The notes under the pieces: generated by a model
Told to the model about the DNA's origin: nothing
The model's database searches: none
What the model saw: only the letters and a program-made list of their open reading frames with translations
Part shown: piece by piece, positions 1 to 4,760 of the stretch
Position numbering within the stretch: position 1 is the first letter of the stretch
Layout: each line of letters begins with the position of its first letter
Position numbers and translations under genes: made by a program
Origin: Clostridia bacterium
Lineage (GTDB): Bacteria; Bacillota; Clostridia; Christensenellales; UBA1242
NCBI GenBank assembly: GCA_017443885.1
Contig: JAFSXW010000071.1
Coordinates: 1-7,371, forward strand
Direction of reading: 5' to 3'
Length of the DNA stretch: 7,371 bases

Positions 1-37
1 ATGTCCCCACAAAGAGTTATAAGATTATAAAGATATA

Positions 38-67
38 AAAGGCCTGTTAACTCAGGCCTTTTTTTTT
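38..67 (+). terminator. Intrinsic terminator of an upstream unit
   Basis: A perfect 9-bp stem (AAAGGCCTG paired with CAGGCCTTT) encloses a 6-nt loop and runs into an unbroken T tract. This is a textbook rho-independent terminator for plus-strand transcription entering from the left. No gene can be assigned in bases 1-37, which are probably the tail of the upstream transcript. Confidence 0.88.
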
Positions 68-232
68 GCAAGTAAGCAATAGGAAAAATAGTAGGACCTT
101 TTAGGACCTTTTACCAAGAAATAAATGAAAATAGATAGAAAAAATCAGTTTTTAAATTTTTTTATAGTTTTTATTAATTATCAAAAAAGATAAACTATGG
201 TTCTATTCTAGAATAGCACCAAAGAATTTTTT
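68..232. other. AT-rich spacer with a 14-bp palindrome
   Basis: I see no gene here. The stretch lies between two terminators that face each other. It contains a direct doublet of AGGACCTTTT near 92-111 and a perfect 14-bp palindrome, CTATTCTAGAATAG, at 203-216. The palindrome could be a protein-binding site, but nothing downstream depends on it in an obvious way. Confidence 0.5.
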
Positions 233-282
233 AAAAAATCCCTATGAAAATATCGCAAATATGCCGAATTTTCTAGGGATTT
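233..282 (-). terminator. Terminator of the minus-strand tRNA unit
   Basis: Read on the minus strand, AAATCCCTA then GAAAAT pairs with ATTTTC then TAGGGATTT. This makes a stem of about 15 bp with one bulged A and an AT-rich inner loop. It ends in six Ts, three of them inside the stem. It begins three bases after the tRNA CCA end, exactly where a tRNA-unit terminator is expected. Confidence 0.8.
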
Positions 283-284
283 GT

Positions 285-362
285 TGGAGCTAGCGAGCGG
301 GCTCGAACCGCCGAAACCTCTTACTTACCAAGCAAGTGCTCTACCAACTGAGCTACGCTAGC
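285..362 (-). tRNA. tRNA-Thr (anticodon GGT)
   Basis: The minus strand folds as a tRNA. The 7-bp acceptor stem is GCTAGCG/CGCTAGC, followed by TA at positions 8-9, the D arm GCTCAGTTGGTAGAGC, and the anticodon stem CTTGC/GTAAG around the loop TTGGTAA. The anticodon is therefore GGT, which reads ACC/ACT threonine codons. The T arm is GGCGG-TTCGAGC-CCGCT. The discriminator is T and CCA is encoded (285-287). The variable region between the anticodon and T stems is seven bases (AGGTTTC), two more than the usual five, and the outermost T-stem pair is G-T. All other parts are canonical, so I treat it as functional. It is transcribed leftward with a decayed tRNA ahead of it and a strong terminator immediately behind. 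Confidence 0.92.
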
Positions 363-407
363 ATATATAAATGGCTCCACAAATATTAAATTTTTTTCAG
401 TGCTATT

Positions 408-462
408 CAGGTGGCAAGATATCCTTACCAAGGCGGTGCACTACCGACTGTGCTATATCAGC
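408..462 (-). pseudogene. Decayed tRNA-Thr(GGT) relic
   Basis: On the minus strand the 5' half is clearly a tRNA: GCTGATA TA, then the D arm GCACAGTCGGTAGTGC, then CCGCC and the anticodon loop TTGGTAA (anticodon GGT). After the loop the sequence is GGATA, which pairs at only two of five positions with CCGCC. No T arm with a TTCGA loop follows. A stretch resembling a worn acceptor strand (GAATAGC) is present but has no CCA. The left boundary is approximate. It lies in the leader of the tRNA-Thr transcript with the same anticodon, so it is probably a second tRNA-Thr gene that has degenerated. Confidence 0.72.
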
Positions 463-549
463 ATATAAAAATATTGCCAGTTTTTGTGGGTTTACCAGAA
501 GTGCGATAAAATAATGCGAAAAACAATCTTACTTCTTTTAAACAAAAGC

Positions 550-578
550 ATTATATCATTAAAAATAGGCTTTGTAAA
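550..578 (-). promoter_or_regulatory. Promoter of the tRNA unit
   Basis: On the minus strand TTTACA (-35, at 578-573) and a perfect TATAAT (-10, at 555-550) are separated by 17 bp. Start of transcription is expected near 543, about 80 bases ahead of the tRNA relic. It is back-to-back with the sigma-factor promoter at 626-654. Confidence 0.75.
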
Positions 579-625
579 GCACATCGCAAATAATTTTTTA
601 AAAAGCATAAAAATATGATATGGTA

Positions 626-654
626 TTGAAAAGTGAAGTTTTGTGTGTTAAAAT
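626..654 (+). promoter_or_regulatory. Promoter of the sigma-factor gene
   Basis: TTGAAA (626-631) and TAAAAT (649-654) are 17 bp apart, a good housekeeping-type promoter. The predicted start near 661 gives a leader of about 26 bases containing the ribosome binding site. Confidence 0.75.
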
Positions 655-686
655 AGTGGGGTAAAAACTTTACGGAAGGTGATAAA

Positions 687-1607
687 ATGGACGAACTTGT
701 TAAAAAGAGGTTTGCAGATGCGTTTTCATTGAAGCAAAATTTAAGCGATTTTGAAGAAGTTTCTAAGGGGCTAAAATATTTTACGGAGCATAAAAATACT
801 CAATATAATGAAGAAAGAAACAAAGAATTGTTTAAGCAACTCAGCGAAGCAAAAGAAGAAAAAGAGTATTTAGTTATTAGGAATAAAATTGTTGAAGAAA
901 ATTTGCAACTTGTTCGTATGGTGCTTATGGAGTTAATTAGTAGGAATAAATACAACAATTATAACAAATACATTATTCCAAGCACGATTAATGCAGATAT
1001 TTTTTCGGTAGCTTGCGAAGGCTTAATTAATAGTGTTGATAAATATGATATATCTAAAGAATGTTCTTTTGCAACATACGCAATGAAAAACATGTTTCGC
1101 GAGATTATAAAATATTGGACAAAACAAACAACAAAGCAAAGATCGGTTGCCACAAATATTGTTTATATGGACACATTGCCATTGTTTCAACTAGATAATA
1201 ATGATTACGCTTCTGAGAAAGAAAATTTAGATATAGAGAGAGAGTATAATGCGCCAAGCTATCAGTATTTTGCTTGCCAAAGTGCAGAAGACGAAATGCT
1301 TAGATTTGAGCTTTTAAAGAAACAGCAAACAATGGGCAATTTAATATTAAATGAAATTAAAGGTGCGAGGTTGTCTGGCAGGGAAGAGGAGATTTTAATA
1401 GAATATTACGGACTTCAAGACAATTTGCCAAAAACTTTTAAGCAAATATCTGAAAATCTGGGGATATCTAAGCAATGTTGCCAAAAATATCATGAAGCTG
1501 CACTCCTAAAAATCAATAATTATATAATTAAGAATAAAGGTGCAAAGAAATTTTTAGAAGATTGCCTAGATGATTATGCTTATTTAGAAGAAGAACAAGA
1601 AAAATAA
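687..1607 (+). CDS. Sigma-70 family RNA polymerase sigma factor
   Basis: The 306-residue protein has the two conserved sigma-70 modules. Region 2, which binds core polymerase and the -10 element, spans about residues 62-146. It runs from ENLQLVRMV through DIFSVACEGLINSVDKYD to CSFATYAMKNMFREI, the hallmark region 2.2-2.3 stretch. Region 4, which contacts the -35 element, spans about 226-281, with LSGREEEILIEYYGL and the helix-turn-helix FKQISENLGISKQCC. Between them lies about 80 residues without a recognisable region 3. The N-terminus (1-60) is charged and probably helical, and the C-terminus is acidic. Two adjacent cysteines (265-266) sit within the helix-turn-helix region. The start is fixed by the ATG at 687 with AAGGTGA 4-5 bases upstream. 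The gene has its own promoter and terminator and is not in an operon. It belongs to the sigma-70 group rather than the short ECF type, but I cannot name the subgroup. Control of the fibre genes next door is possible but unproven. Confidence 0.9.
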   Translation: MDELVKKRFADAFSLKQNLSDFEEVSKGLKYFTEHKNTQYNEERNKELFKQLSEAKEEKEYLVIRNKIVEENLQLVRMVLMELISRNKYNNYNKYIIPSTINADIFSVACEGLINSVDKYDISKECSFATYAMKNMFREIIKYWTKQTTKQRSVATNIVYMDTLPLFQLDNNDYASEKENLDIEREYNAPSYQYFACQSAEDEMLRFELLKKQQTMGNLILNEIKGARLSGREEEILIEYYGLQDNLPKTFKQISENLGISKQCCQKYHEAALLKINNYIIKNKGAKKFLEDCLDDYAYLEEEQEK

Positions 1608-1632
1608 AGTGGGCATTGTGCCTGCTTTTTTT
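1607..1632 (+). terminator. Terminator after the sigma-factor gene
   Basis: A 9-bp stem (AAGTGGGCA with TGCCTGCTT, two G-T pairs) and a 3-nt loop start at the stop codon and lead into a T tract ending at 1632. It isolates the sigma gene from the next transcription unit. Confidence 0.82.
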
Positions 1633-1685
1633 ATACACAAAATTAAAAAAAATGACAGAATTTTTAGTATTTTAAAAAAATTGTT

Positions 1686-1713
1686 TTGAAATTTAAATTG
1701 ATTATGTTAATAT
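1686..1713 (+). promoter_or_regulatory. Likely promoter of the first signal peptidase gene
   Basis: TTGAAA (1686-1691) is followed after 16 bp by TAATAT (1708-1713). The -10 box is preceded by TGT, giving an extended -10 element. The predicted start near 1720 leaves a leader of about 40 bases before the ATG at 1759. An overlapping TATAAA at 1711-1716 is an alternative -10. Confidence 0.5.
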
Positions 1714-1758
1714 AAATATGAATTAATGGGCAACCTAAACACAAAGGAGAATATCTTT

Positions 1759-2787
1759 ATGGCAGAAAAAACGCCAAACGCAACAAAAAAAGTGGCAAGC
1801 CCTAAAAAACCAGCCACTAAAAAACCAGCTACTAAAAAGAAGGAAACAAATGTAGCTGAAGAAAAAGAAATTTTAAAAGACGAAGTGGCATCAACTGAAG
1901 CTAGTGAACAAGCTGAAGTTAAAAAAGATGCTAAAACAGCCAAAACTTCAAAAACAAAAAAAGTGAAGGCAGAAGAAACAAAACAAGCAGAAGCCAAAGC
2001 CGAAGAAGTGAAAGAAGAAGCCAAGGCAGAAGAAGAGAGTGCTGATGCAAAAGCAGAAGAGGTTTCTGTGCCAGAAAAAGCACCAAAAGCCAAAAAACAC
2101 ACAAAAGGCGAGCTAGCCATGCTAATTGTTAGCATTGTTTTGTGTTGCTTAATGGCGCCAATTTTAATAATGAATGTGGTGCTAATTATTCAGTCGGCAA
2201 TTCATCCAAACGAATTACCATCAATATTTGGTGTGAAACCAATAGTTGTAATTTCTGCATCTATGGAGCCAGATATTAAAGTTAATGATCTTATTTTTGT
2301 TAAAACTGGTGATTATTCAAACCTTAAAAAAGGCGATGTTATAACCTTCCGTGATGAAAATGGAGCAGTTGTTACCCACGAAGTTTATAGTGTTGGAACA
2401 AATAGTAGGGGTGAAGTTTGCTATCAAACAAATGGTATTAATAACTATCAAAGAAATGAGGATGGCACACCATATTTAAATAGTCAAGGTCATGTTGTTG
2501 ACAATCCAGACCAAAATACAGGTGCGGTGGACAGCTGGATAACTGTTGATAAAATTGAAGGCGTTTATCAATCTCGTATTGGTGGGCTTGGTGGATTTAT
2601 TCTTTGGATGCAAGGCACCGTTGGCATTATAGTTTGCATTGGTGTTCCACTTGCAGCGTTTATTGTTTATGAACTTATTAGAAGAAACAATGAGCTTAAA
2701 CGAGAAAGAGCAAACCACGCAGATAGCACTAATGAACTAGAAGAGCTTAAAAAGAAACTTGCAGAGCTTGAAAAAAATGGCAAATAG
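1759..2787 (+). CDS. SipW/ER-type signal peptidase I with a long Lys/Ala/Glu-rich N-terminal tail
   Basis: This is a membrane serine peptidase that removes signal peptides from exported proteins at the outer face of the membrane. From the ATG at 1759 it has 342 residues. Residues 10-115 are a low-complexity, charged tail (KKPATKKPATKKKE, then AEEVKEEAKAEEES). A membrane segment lies at about 120-148, and the catalytic core follows. ISASMEPDIKVNDLIFV carries the nucleophile Ser168, and GAVVTHEV carries His207, where bacterial P-type enzymes have Lys; this marks the ER/SipW class. A second membrane segment is at 277-305 and a charged, probably coiled-coil end at 306-339. The usual T-x-G-D motif reads TNGINN (Ile227 where Asp is expected), followed by an insertion of about 30 residues. 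AAAGGAGA at 1743-1750 fixes this start. An in-frame ATG at 1726 has no ribosome binding site and would lie only about 6 bases after the predicted transcription start. The neighbours supply likely substrates. Confidence 0.88.
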   Translation: MAEKTPNATKKVASPKKPATKKPATKKKETNVAEEKEILKDEVASTEASEQAEVKKDAKTAKTSKTKKVKAEETKQAEAKAEEVKEEAKAEEESADAKAEEVSVPEKAPKAKKHTKGELAMLIVSIVLCCLMAPILIMNVVLIIQSAIHPNELPSIFGVKPIVVISASMEPDIKVNDLIFVKTGDYSNLKKGDVITFRDENGAVVTHEVYSVGTNSRGEVCYQTNGINNYQRNEDGTPYLNSQGHVVDNPDQNTGAVDSWITVDKIEGVYQSRIGGLGGFILWMQGTVGIIVCIGVPLAAFIVYELIRRNNELKRERANHADSTNELEELKKKLAELEKNGK

Positions 2788-2795
2788 CCATTTTT
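2773..2795 (+). terminator. Hairpin overlapping the signal peptidase stop codon
   Basis: AAAAATGGC pairs with GCCATTTTT around the 5-nt loop AAATA. The stem overlaps the last codons and the stop codon. The five Ts belong to the stem and no longer T tract follows, so termination may be partial. Confidence 0.5.
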
Positions 2796-2798
2796 AAA

Positions 2799-3014
2799 GT
2801 GAAACACAAGCCCTTGGCTTGCGTGAAGAGTGAAGCACCAACCTATTGGTTGGCGAGAAGCACGAGCCCATAGCTCGCGTTTCGGACTATTATATAGAAA
2901 GAGAAAAGAAGCACAAGCCTTTGGCTTGCGTGAAGAGAGAAGCACCAACCTATTGGTTGGCGAGAAGCACGAGCCCATAGCTCGCGTTTCGGACTATTAT
3001 ATAGAAAGAGAAAA
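2799..3014 (+). repeat. Hairpin array 1, containing a 107-bp tandem duplication
   Basis: Two copies, 2805-2907 and 2912-3014, repeat with a 107-bp period and differ at two positions. Each copy holds three small hairpins with different stems: CAAGCC/GGCTTG, CCAACC/GGTTGG and CGAGC/GCTCG. Before most of them stands GAAGCAC (2832, 2857, 2908, 2939, 2964), and after them GCG or GCGTGAAG. Each copy ends with CGGACTATTATATAGAAAG. An open frame runs through the whole array into the gene at 3016. However, 107 is not a multiple of three, so the two copies are read in different frames. This argues strongly against the array being selected as protein. Confidence 0.9.
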
Positions 3015-3015
3015 A

Positions 3016-3375
3016 GTGAAAAATAGTAAATTATTAGAATCTTCGTTGGCGTTTGCCGTGAAAATTATAACTTTAGCAGACGAACTAAGGCAAAACCATG
3101 AATATACAATAAGCGATCAAATTGCAAGAAGTGGAACAAGCATAGGTGCTAATATCAGCGAGGCACAATATGCACAGAGCAAAGCAGACTTTATTAGTAA
3201 ATTGCAAATCGCTTTAAAAGAAGCCAATGAAACAGCTTATTGGTTGAAACTAATTAAATTGGCGAAGAAGATAGATACACAAGCACAACAATTTGTTACA
3301 TTAGAATCAGATTGTGTGGCACTTAAGGCAATGCTTGTTTCATCTATAAAAACTGCAAAACAAGGCAGTGAATAA
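3016..3375 (+). CDS. Four-helix-bundle protein of the 23S rRNA intervening-sequence (S23) family
   Basis: With the GTG start at 3016 the protein has 119 residues, the usual family size. The signature is clear: an amphipathic first helix (LLESSLAFAVKIITLADELR), then ISDQIARSGTSIGANISEA (32-50), then ADFISKLQIALKEANETAYW (57-76) and a last helix ending SSIKTAKQ. Members are small alpha-helical bundles, first described as ORFs within 23S rRNA intervening sequences, and related to the accessory variability determinant of diversity-generating retroelements. Their molecular role in this setting is unknown. The frame is open back to 2830, but that part translates the duplicated hairpin array and is not credible protein. 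Only a weak purine-rich ribosome binding site (AGAAAGAGAA) precedes the GTG. Hairpin arrays of the same family flank the gene on both sides in opposite orientations, so it may be a hitchhiking element inserted between fibre-locus genes rather than part of that system. Confidence 0.82.
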   Translation: MKNSKLLESSLAFAVKIITLADELRQNHEYTISDQIARSGTSIGANISEAQYAQSKADFISKLQIALKEANETAYWLKLIKLAKKIDTQAQQFVTLESDCVALKAMLVSSIKTAKQGSE

Positions 3376-3390
3376 ACACATTCCATGATG

Positions 3391-3480
3391 CGAACGGAAG
3401 TGAGTGCTTCTCGCAAACGAAGTTTGTGCTTCATGCAAAGCGTTAGCGGAGTGCTTCATGTGCCGAAAGGCACGCTTCAC
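3391..3480 (-). repeat. Hairpin array 2, inverted relative to array 1
   Basis: On the plus strand GTGCTTC, the complement of GAAGCAC, recurs at 3404, 3426 and 3451, with the variant ACGCTTC at 3472. The spacing is 21-25 bases. Short hairpins or imperfect hairpins lie between: AAAC/GTTT with loop GAA, and GTGCC/GGCAC with loop GAAA, plus less regular ones. The stems share no sequence with array 1, whereas the spacers do. The array starts 15 bases after the stop of the four-helix-bundle gene. Confidence 0.75.
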
Positions 3481-3502
3481 GTTAAAGGCAATTGCCTTTA
3501 AC
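3481..3502. repeat. Perfect 22-nt palindrome
   Basis: The sequence reads GTTAAAGGCAA followed by its exact reverse complement, with no loop bases. It abuts array 2 directly after CTTCAC. Its half-sites recur at 3597-3605 (TTAAAGGCA) and 3621-3629 (TGCCTTTAA), so a hairpin or competing pairing between the two places is possible. Confidence 0.85.
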
Positions 3503-3695
3503 AAACAAATTTGGTTCTTTCATTTGTTGCCAAGAAACAAATGTGAGGATATAGCCACTTTAAAAAAGCAAACGCTTTGGTGGCAAAAAGCTACAATTAA
3601 AGGCATAAAGCCAAGATAATTGCCTTTAAAAAACAAAATGTTTGTGATTTATGTAGCTACAATCACAAGCGATAAAACAAAAAGAAAAAAATTAT
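3503..3695 (+). promoter_or_regulatory. Heavily folded leader before the main fibre gene
   Basis: There is no convincing gene here. Four structures can be seen. TTTGGTTCTT pairs imperfectly with AAGAAACAAA (about 3509-3541). A nested hairpin at 3554-3584 has GCCAC/GTGGC outside and AAAGC/GCTTT inside. TTAAAGGCA (3597-3605) can pair with TGCCTTTAA (3621-3629). TTGTGATT (3642-3649) pairs with AATCACAA (3661-3668) around a loop containing the palindrome GTAGCTAC. AGCTACAAT occurs twice. I found no convincing promoter. The stretch may be a 5' untranslated region that stabilises or controls the downstream mRNA, or a decayed repeat region. It matches no riboswitch class I can recognise by eye. Confidence 0.45.
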
Positions 3696-3709
3696 AAGGA
3701 GAAAACAAA

Positions 3710-4555
3710 ATGAAAAAAAGAAATTGGTTAATGACAATTGCTTTTGCAGTTCTTTCATTAACAATCGTTTCAACCATGGTAATTGGCACAACTTATGCGA
3801 AATTTACTAGCACAATTAGCAATGCTGGTACCGTTCGTGCTGCTGGTTTCTTAATCACTGGTTCAACAACTGGTCAAGCAGCTAATGTTCTAATTGCCCC
3901 AGGTGAATCAAAAGATATTACAGTTAATATCAAATATTTCTCACAAGTAGACACAGAAATTACTGCTGCTGCTGCTGGTGATAACACAGCCAACACTGGT
4001 GCATTCTCTGCAACAAACTGGGCTGCAATTAAATCATTCTTTAATACCAACTATGCTGCATTAAACACATACTTTGGTATTACTGGTGAAGGTGCTGCAA
4101 CAGGTGCTATGACAGCAACAAATCCTAGCGATTTAATTACAGTTAACAACACTCAAATGTTAACTCAATTTGCTACAAATGCACAAACTGCAGGCTTAAC
4201 AACTCAAACAGTTGATTCTCACCTATACATTAAAGCTATGGGTTATAATGAGTCAACAGCTGAATCTGTTACAGTTACAGTTCCTGTAACCTGGCAAACA
4301 GATACAACTGGTAAAGATACTCTTGATACCTTAATTGGTAACTGCATCGCTGCATTATTAAATGTTGCTGGTGAATCAACAAACAGATTTGCTAACCAAA
4401 CAGTTAGTGGAACATCTGTTACACTTAACTATGGCACTGGCTTAGATCTAGTATTAACTCTAGACACAGCTGCAACTGCATTACCATCTGAAATTAGTGT
4501 AAACGCAGGCTTTACTGCAACACAATACACTGGTTCTGCATTAACTTGGTCTTAA
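3710..4555 (+). CDS. TasA-like secreted protein with a SipW-type signal peptide (probable main fibre subunit)
   Basis: The protein has 281 residues. The signal peptide starts MKKRNWLM, has a hydrophobic core at about 8-27, and probably ends after TYA (Ala30) before KFTSTISN. This matches the pattern seen in TasA of Bacillus, which is cut by SipW before an A-F. The following VRAAGFLITGS resembles the first strand of the TasA/camelysin fold. The mature part is rich in Thr, Ala, Asn and Gly, with few charges and one Cys (Cys212). It includes IAPGESKDITVNIKYFS (62-78), the beta-strand pattern common to these proteins. No LPXTG or other anchor is seen. AAGGAG at 3696-3701, 8 bases before the ATG, is the strongest Shine-Dalgarno in the window. 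The codons are repetitive (GCT, ACA, GGT, AAC), suggesting high expression. The signal peptidases on either side fit as its processing enzymes. Fibre formation is inferred from the family, not visible in the sequence. Confidence 0.8.
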   Translation: MKKRNWLMTIAFAVLSLTIVSTMVIGTTYAKFTSTISNAGTVRAAGFLITGSTTGQAANVLIAPGESKDITVNIKYFSQVDTEITAAAAGDNTANTGAFSATNWAAIKSFFNTNYAALNTYFGITGEGAATGAMTATNPSDLITVNNTQMLTQFATNAQTAGLTTQTVDSHLYIKAMGYNESTAESVTVTVPVTWQTDTTGKDTLDTLIGNCIAALLNVAGESTNRFANQTVSGTSVTLNYGTGLDLVLTLDTAATALPSEISVNAGFTATQYTGSALTWS

Positions 4556-4601
4556 TCTTTAATTAATATCAGTTAATTAGGATTTAATCAAATGTAAATT
4601 T

Positions 4602-4638
4602 CATAATTCTTCGCATTCTTGGCATGCGAGGAATTATG
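4602..4638 (+). terminator. 15-bp hairpin after the fibre gene
   Basis: Bases 4602-4616 pair with 4624-4638 over 15 consecutive pairs, including one G-T, around a 7-nt loop. The sequence after the stem is GCTTTATTTAAA, a broken T tract. It is either a moderate terminator or a 3' stabilising stem that keeps the upstream message abundant while allowing readthrough to the gene at 4761. Confidence 0.65.
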
Positions 4639-4660
4639 GCTTTATTTAAAACATAAAAAA

Positions 4661-4693
4661 GATTTCTCGGCTAGGCTCGAAAAAACAGGGAAG
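4661..4693 (+). repeat. Dispersed repeat copy, GATTTCTCGGCTAGGCTCGAA type
   Basis: This stretch aligns with 6036-6063. Both have TTTCT, then GGCTA, then GCTCGAAA, followed by a purine-rich run containing CAG and AAAAATT. It sits between the fibre gene's 3' hairpin and the next gene. I recall similar TTTCGAGC...GAGAAATC sequences as common intergenic repeats in gut bacterial genomes, but could not check this here. Confidence 0.5.
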
Positions 4694-4722
4694 AAAAATT
4701 TTATGGTTTAAATAAAGCTTGT

Positions 4723-4741
4723 AAAAGCGCTTTGCGTTTTT
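4723..4741 (+). terminator. Hairpin immediately before the ribosome binding site
   Basis: AAAAGCGC pairs with GCGTTTTT around a TTT loop (8 bp, one G-T pair). It ends five bases before the AAAGGA site of the gene at 4761. It could be a weak terminator of fibre-gene transcription or an element controlling ribosome access. Confidence 0.45.
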
Positions 4742-4760
4742 AATTAAAGGATAAAACAAA

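Noticed and set aside
1726..1758. Upstream ATG as start of the first signal peptidase
   Set aside because: No ribosome binding site precedes it and it lies only about 6 bases from the predicted transcription start, whereas AAAGGAGA sits at the right distance from the ATG at 1759.
1707..2135. 142-residue minus-strand frame rich in Ser, Ala and Phe
   Set aside because: It is the complement of the Lys/Ala/Glu-rich tail of the first signal peptidase; low-complexity codons leave the opposite strand open.
2830..3015. N-terminal extension of the four-helix-bundle protein
   Set aside because: The 62 extra codons translate a duplicated non-coding array whose copies are read in two different frames, and the remaining 119 residues already match the family's normal length.
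3016..3375. Diversity-generating retroelement accessory protein (Avd)
   Set aside because: The fold family is related, but no reverse transcriptase, template repeat or variable repeat is visible in the window.
2799..3480. CRISPR-like regular spacing of a short repeat
   Set aside because: The repeated motif is only 6-7 bases, the intervals are 21-31 bases and palindromic rather than foreign-looking, and there are no cas genes.
3404..3619. 71-residue open frame on the plus strand
   Set aside because: It translates hairpin array 2 and the structured leader, has no ribosome binding site, and shows no protein-like pattern.
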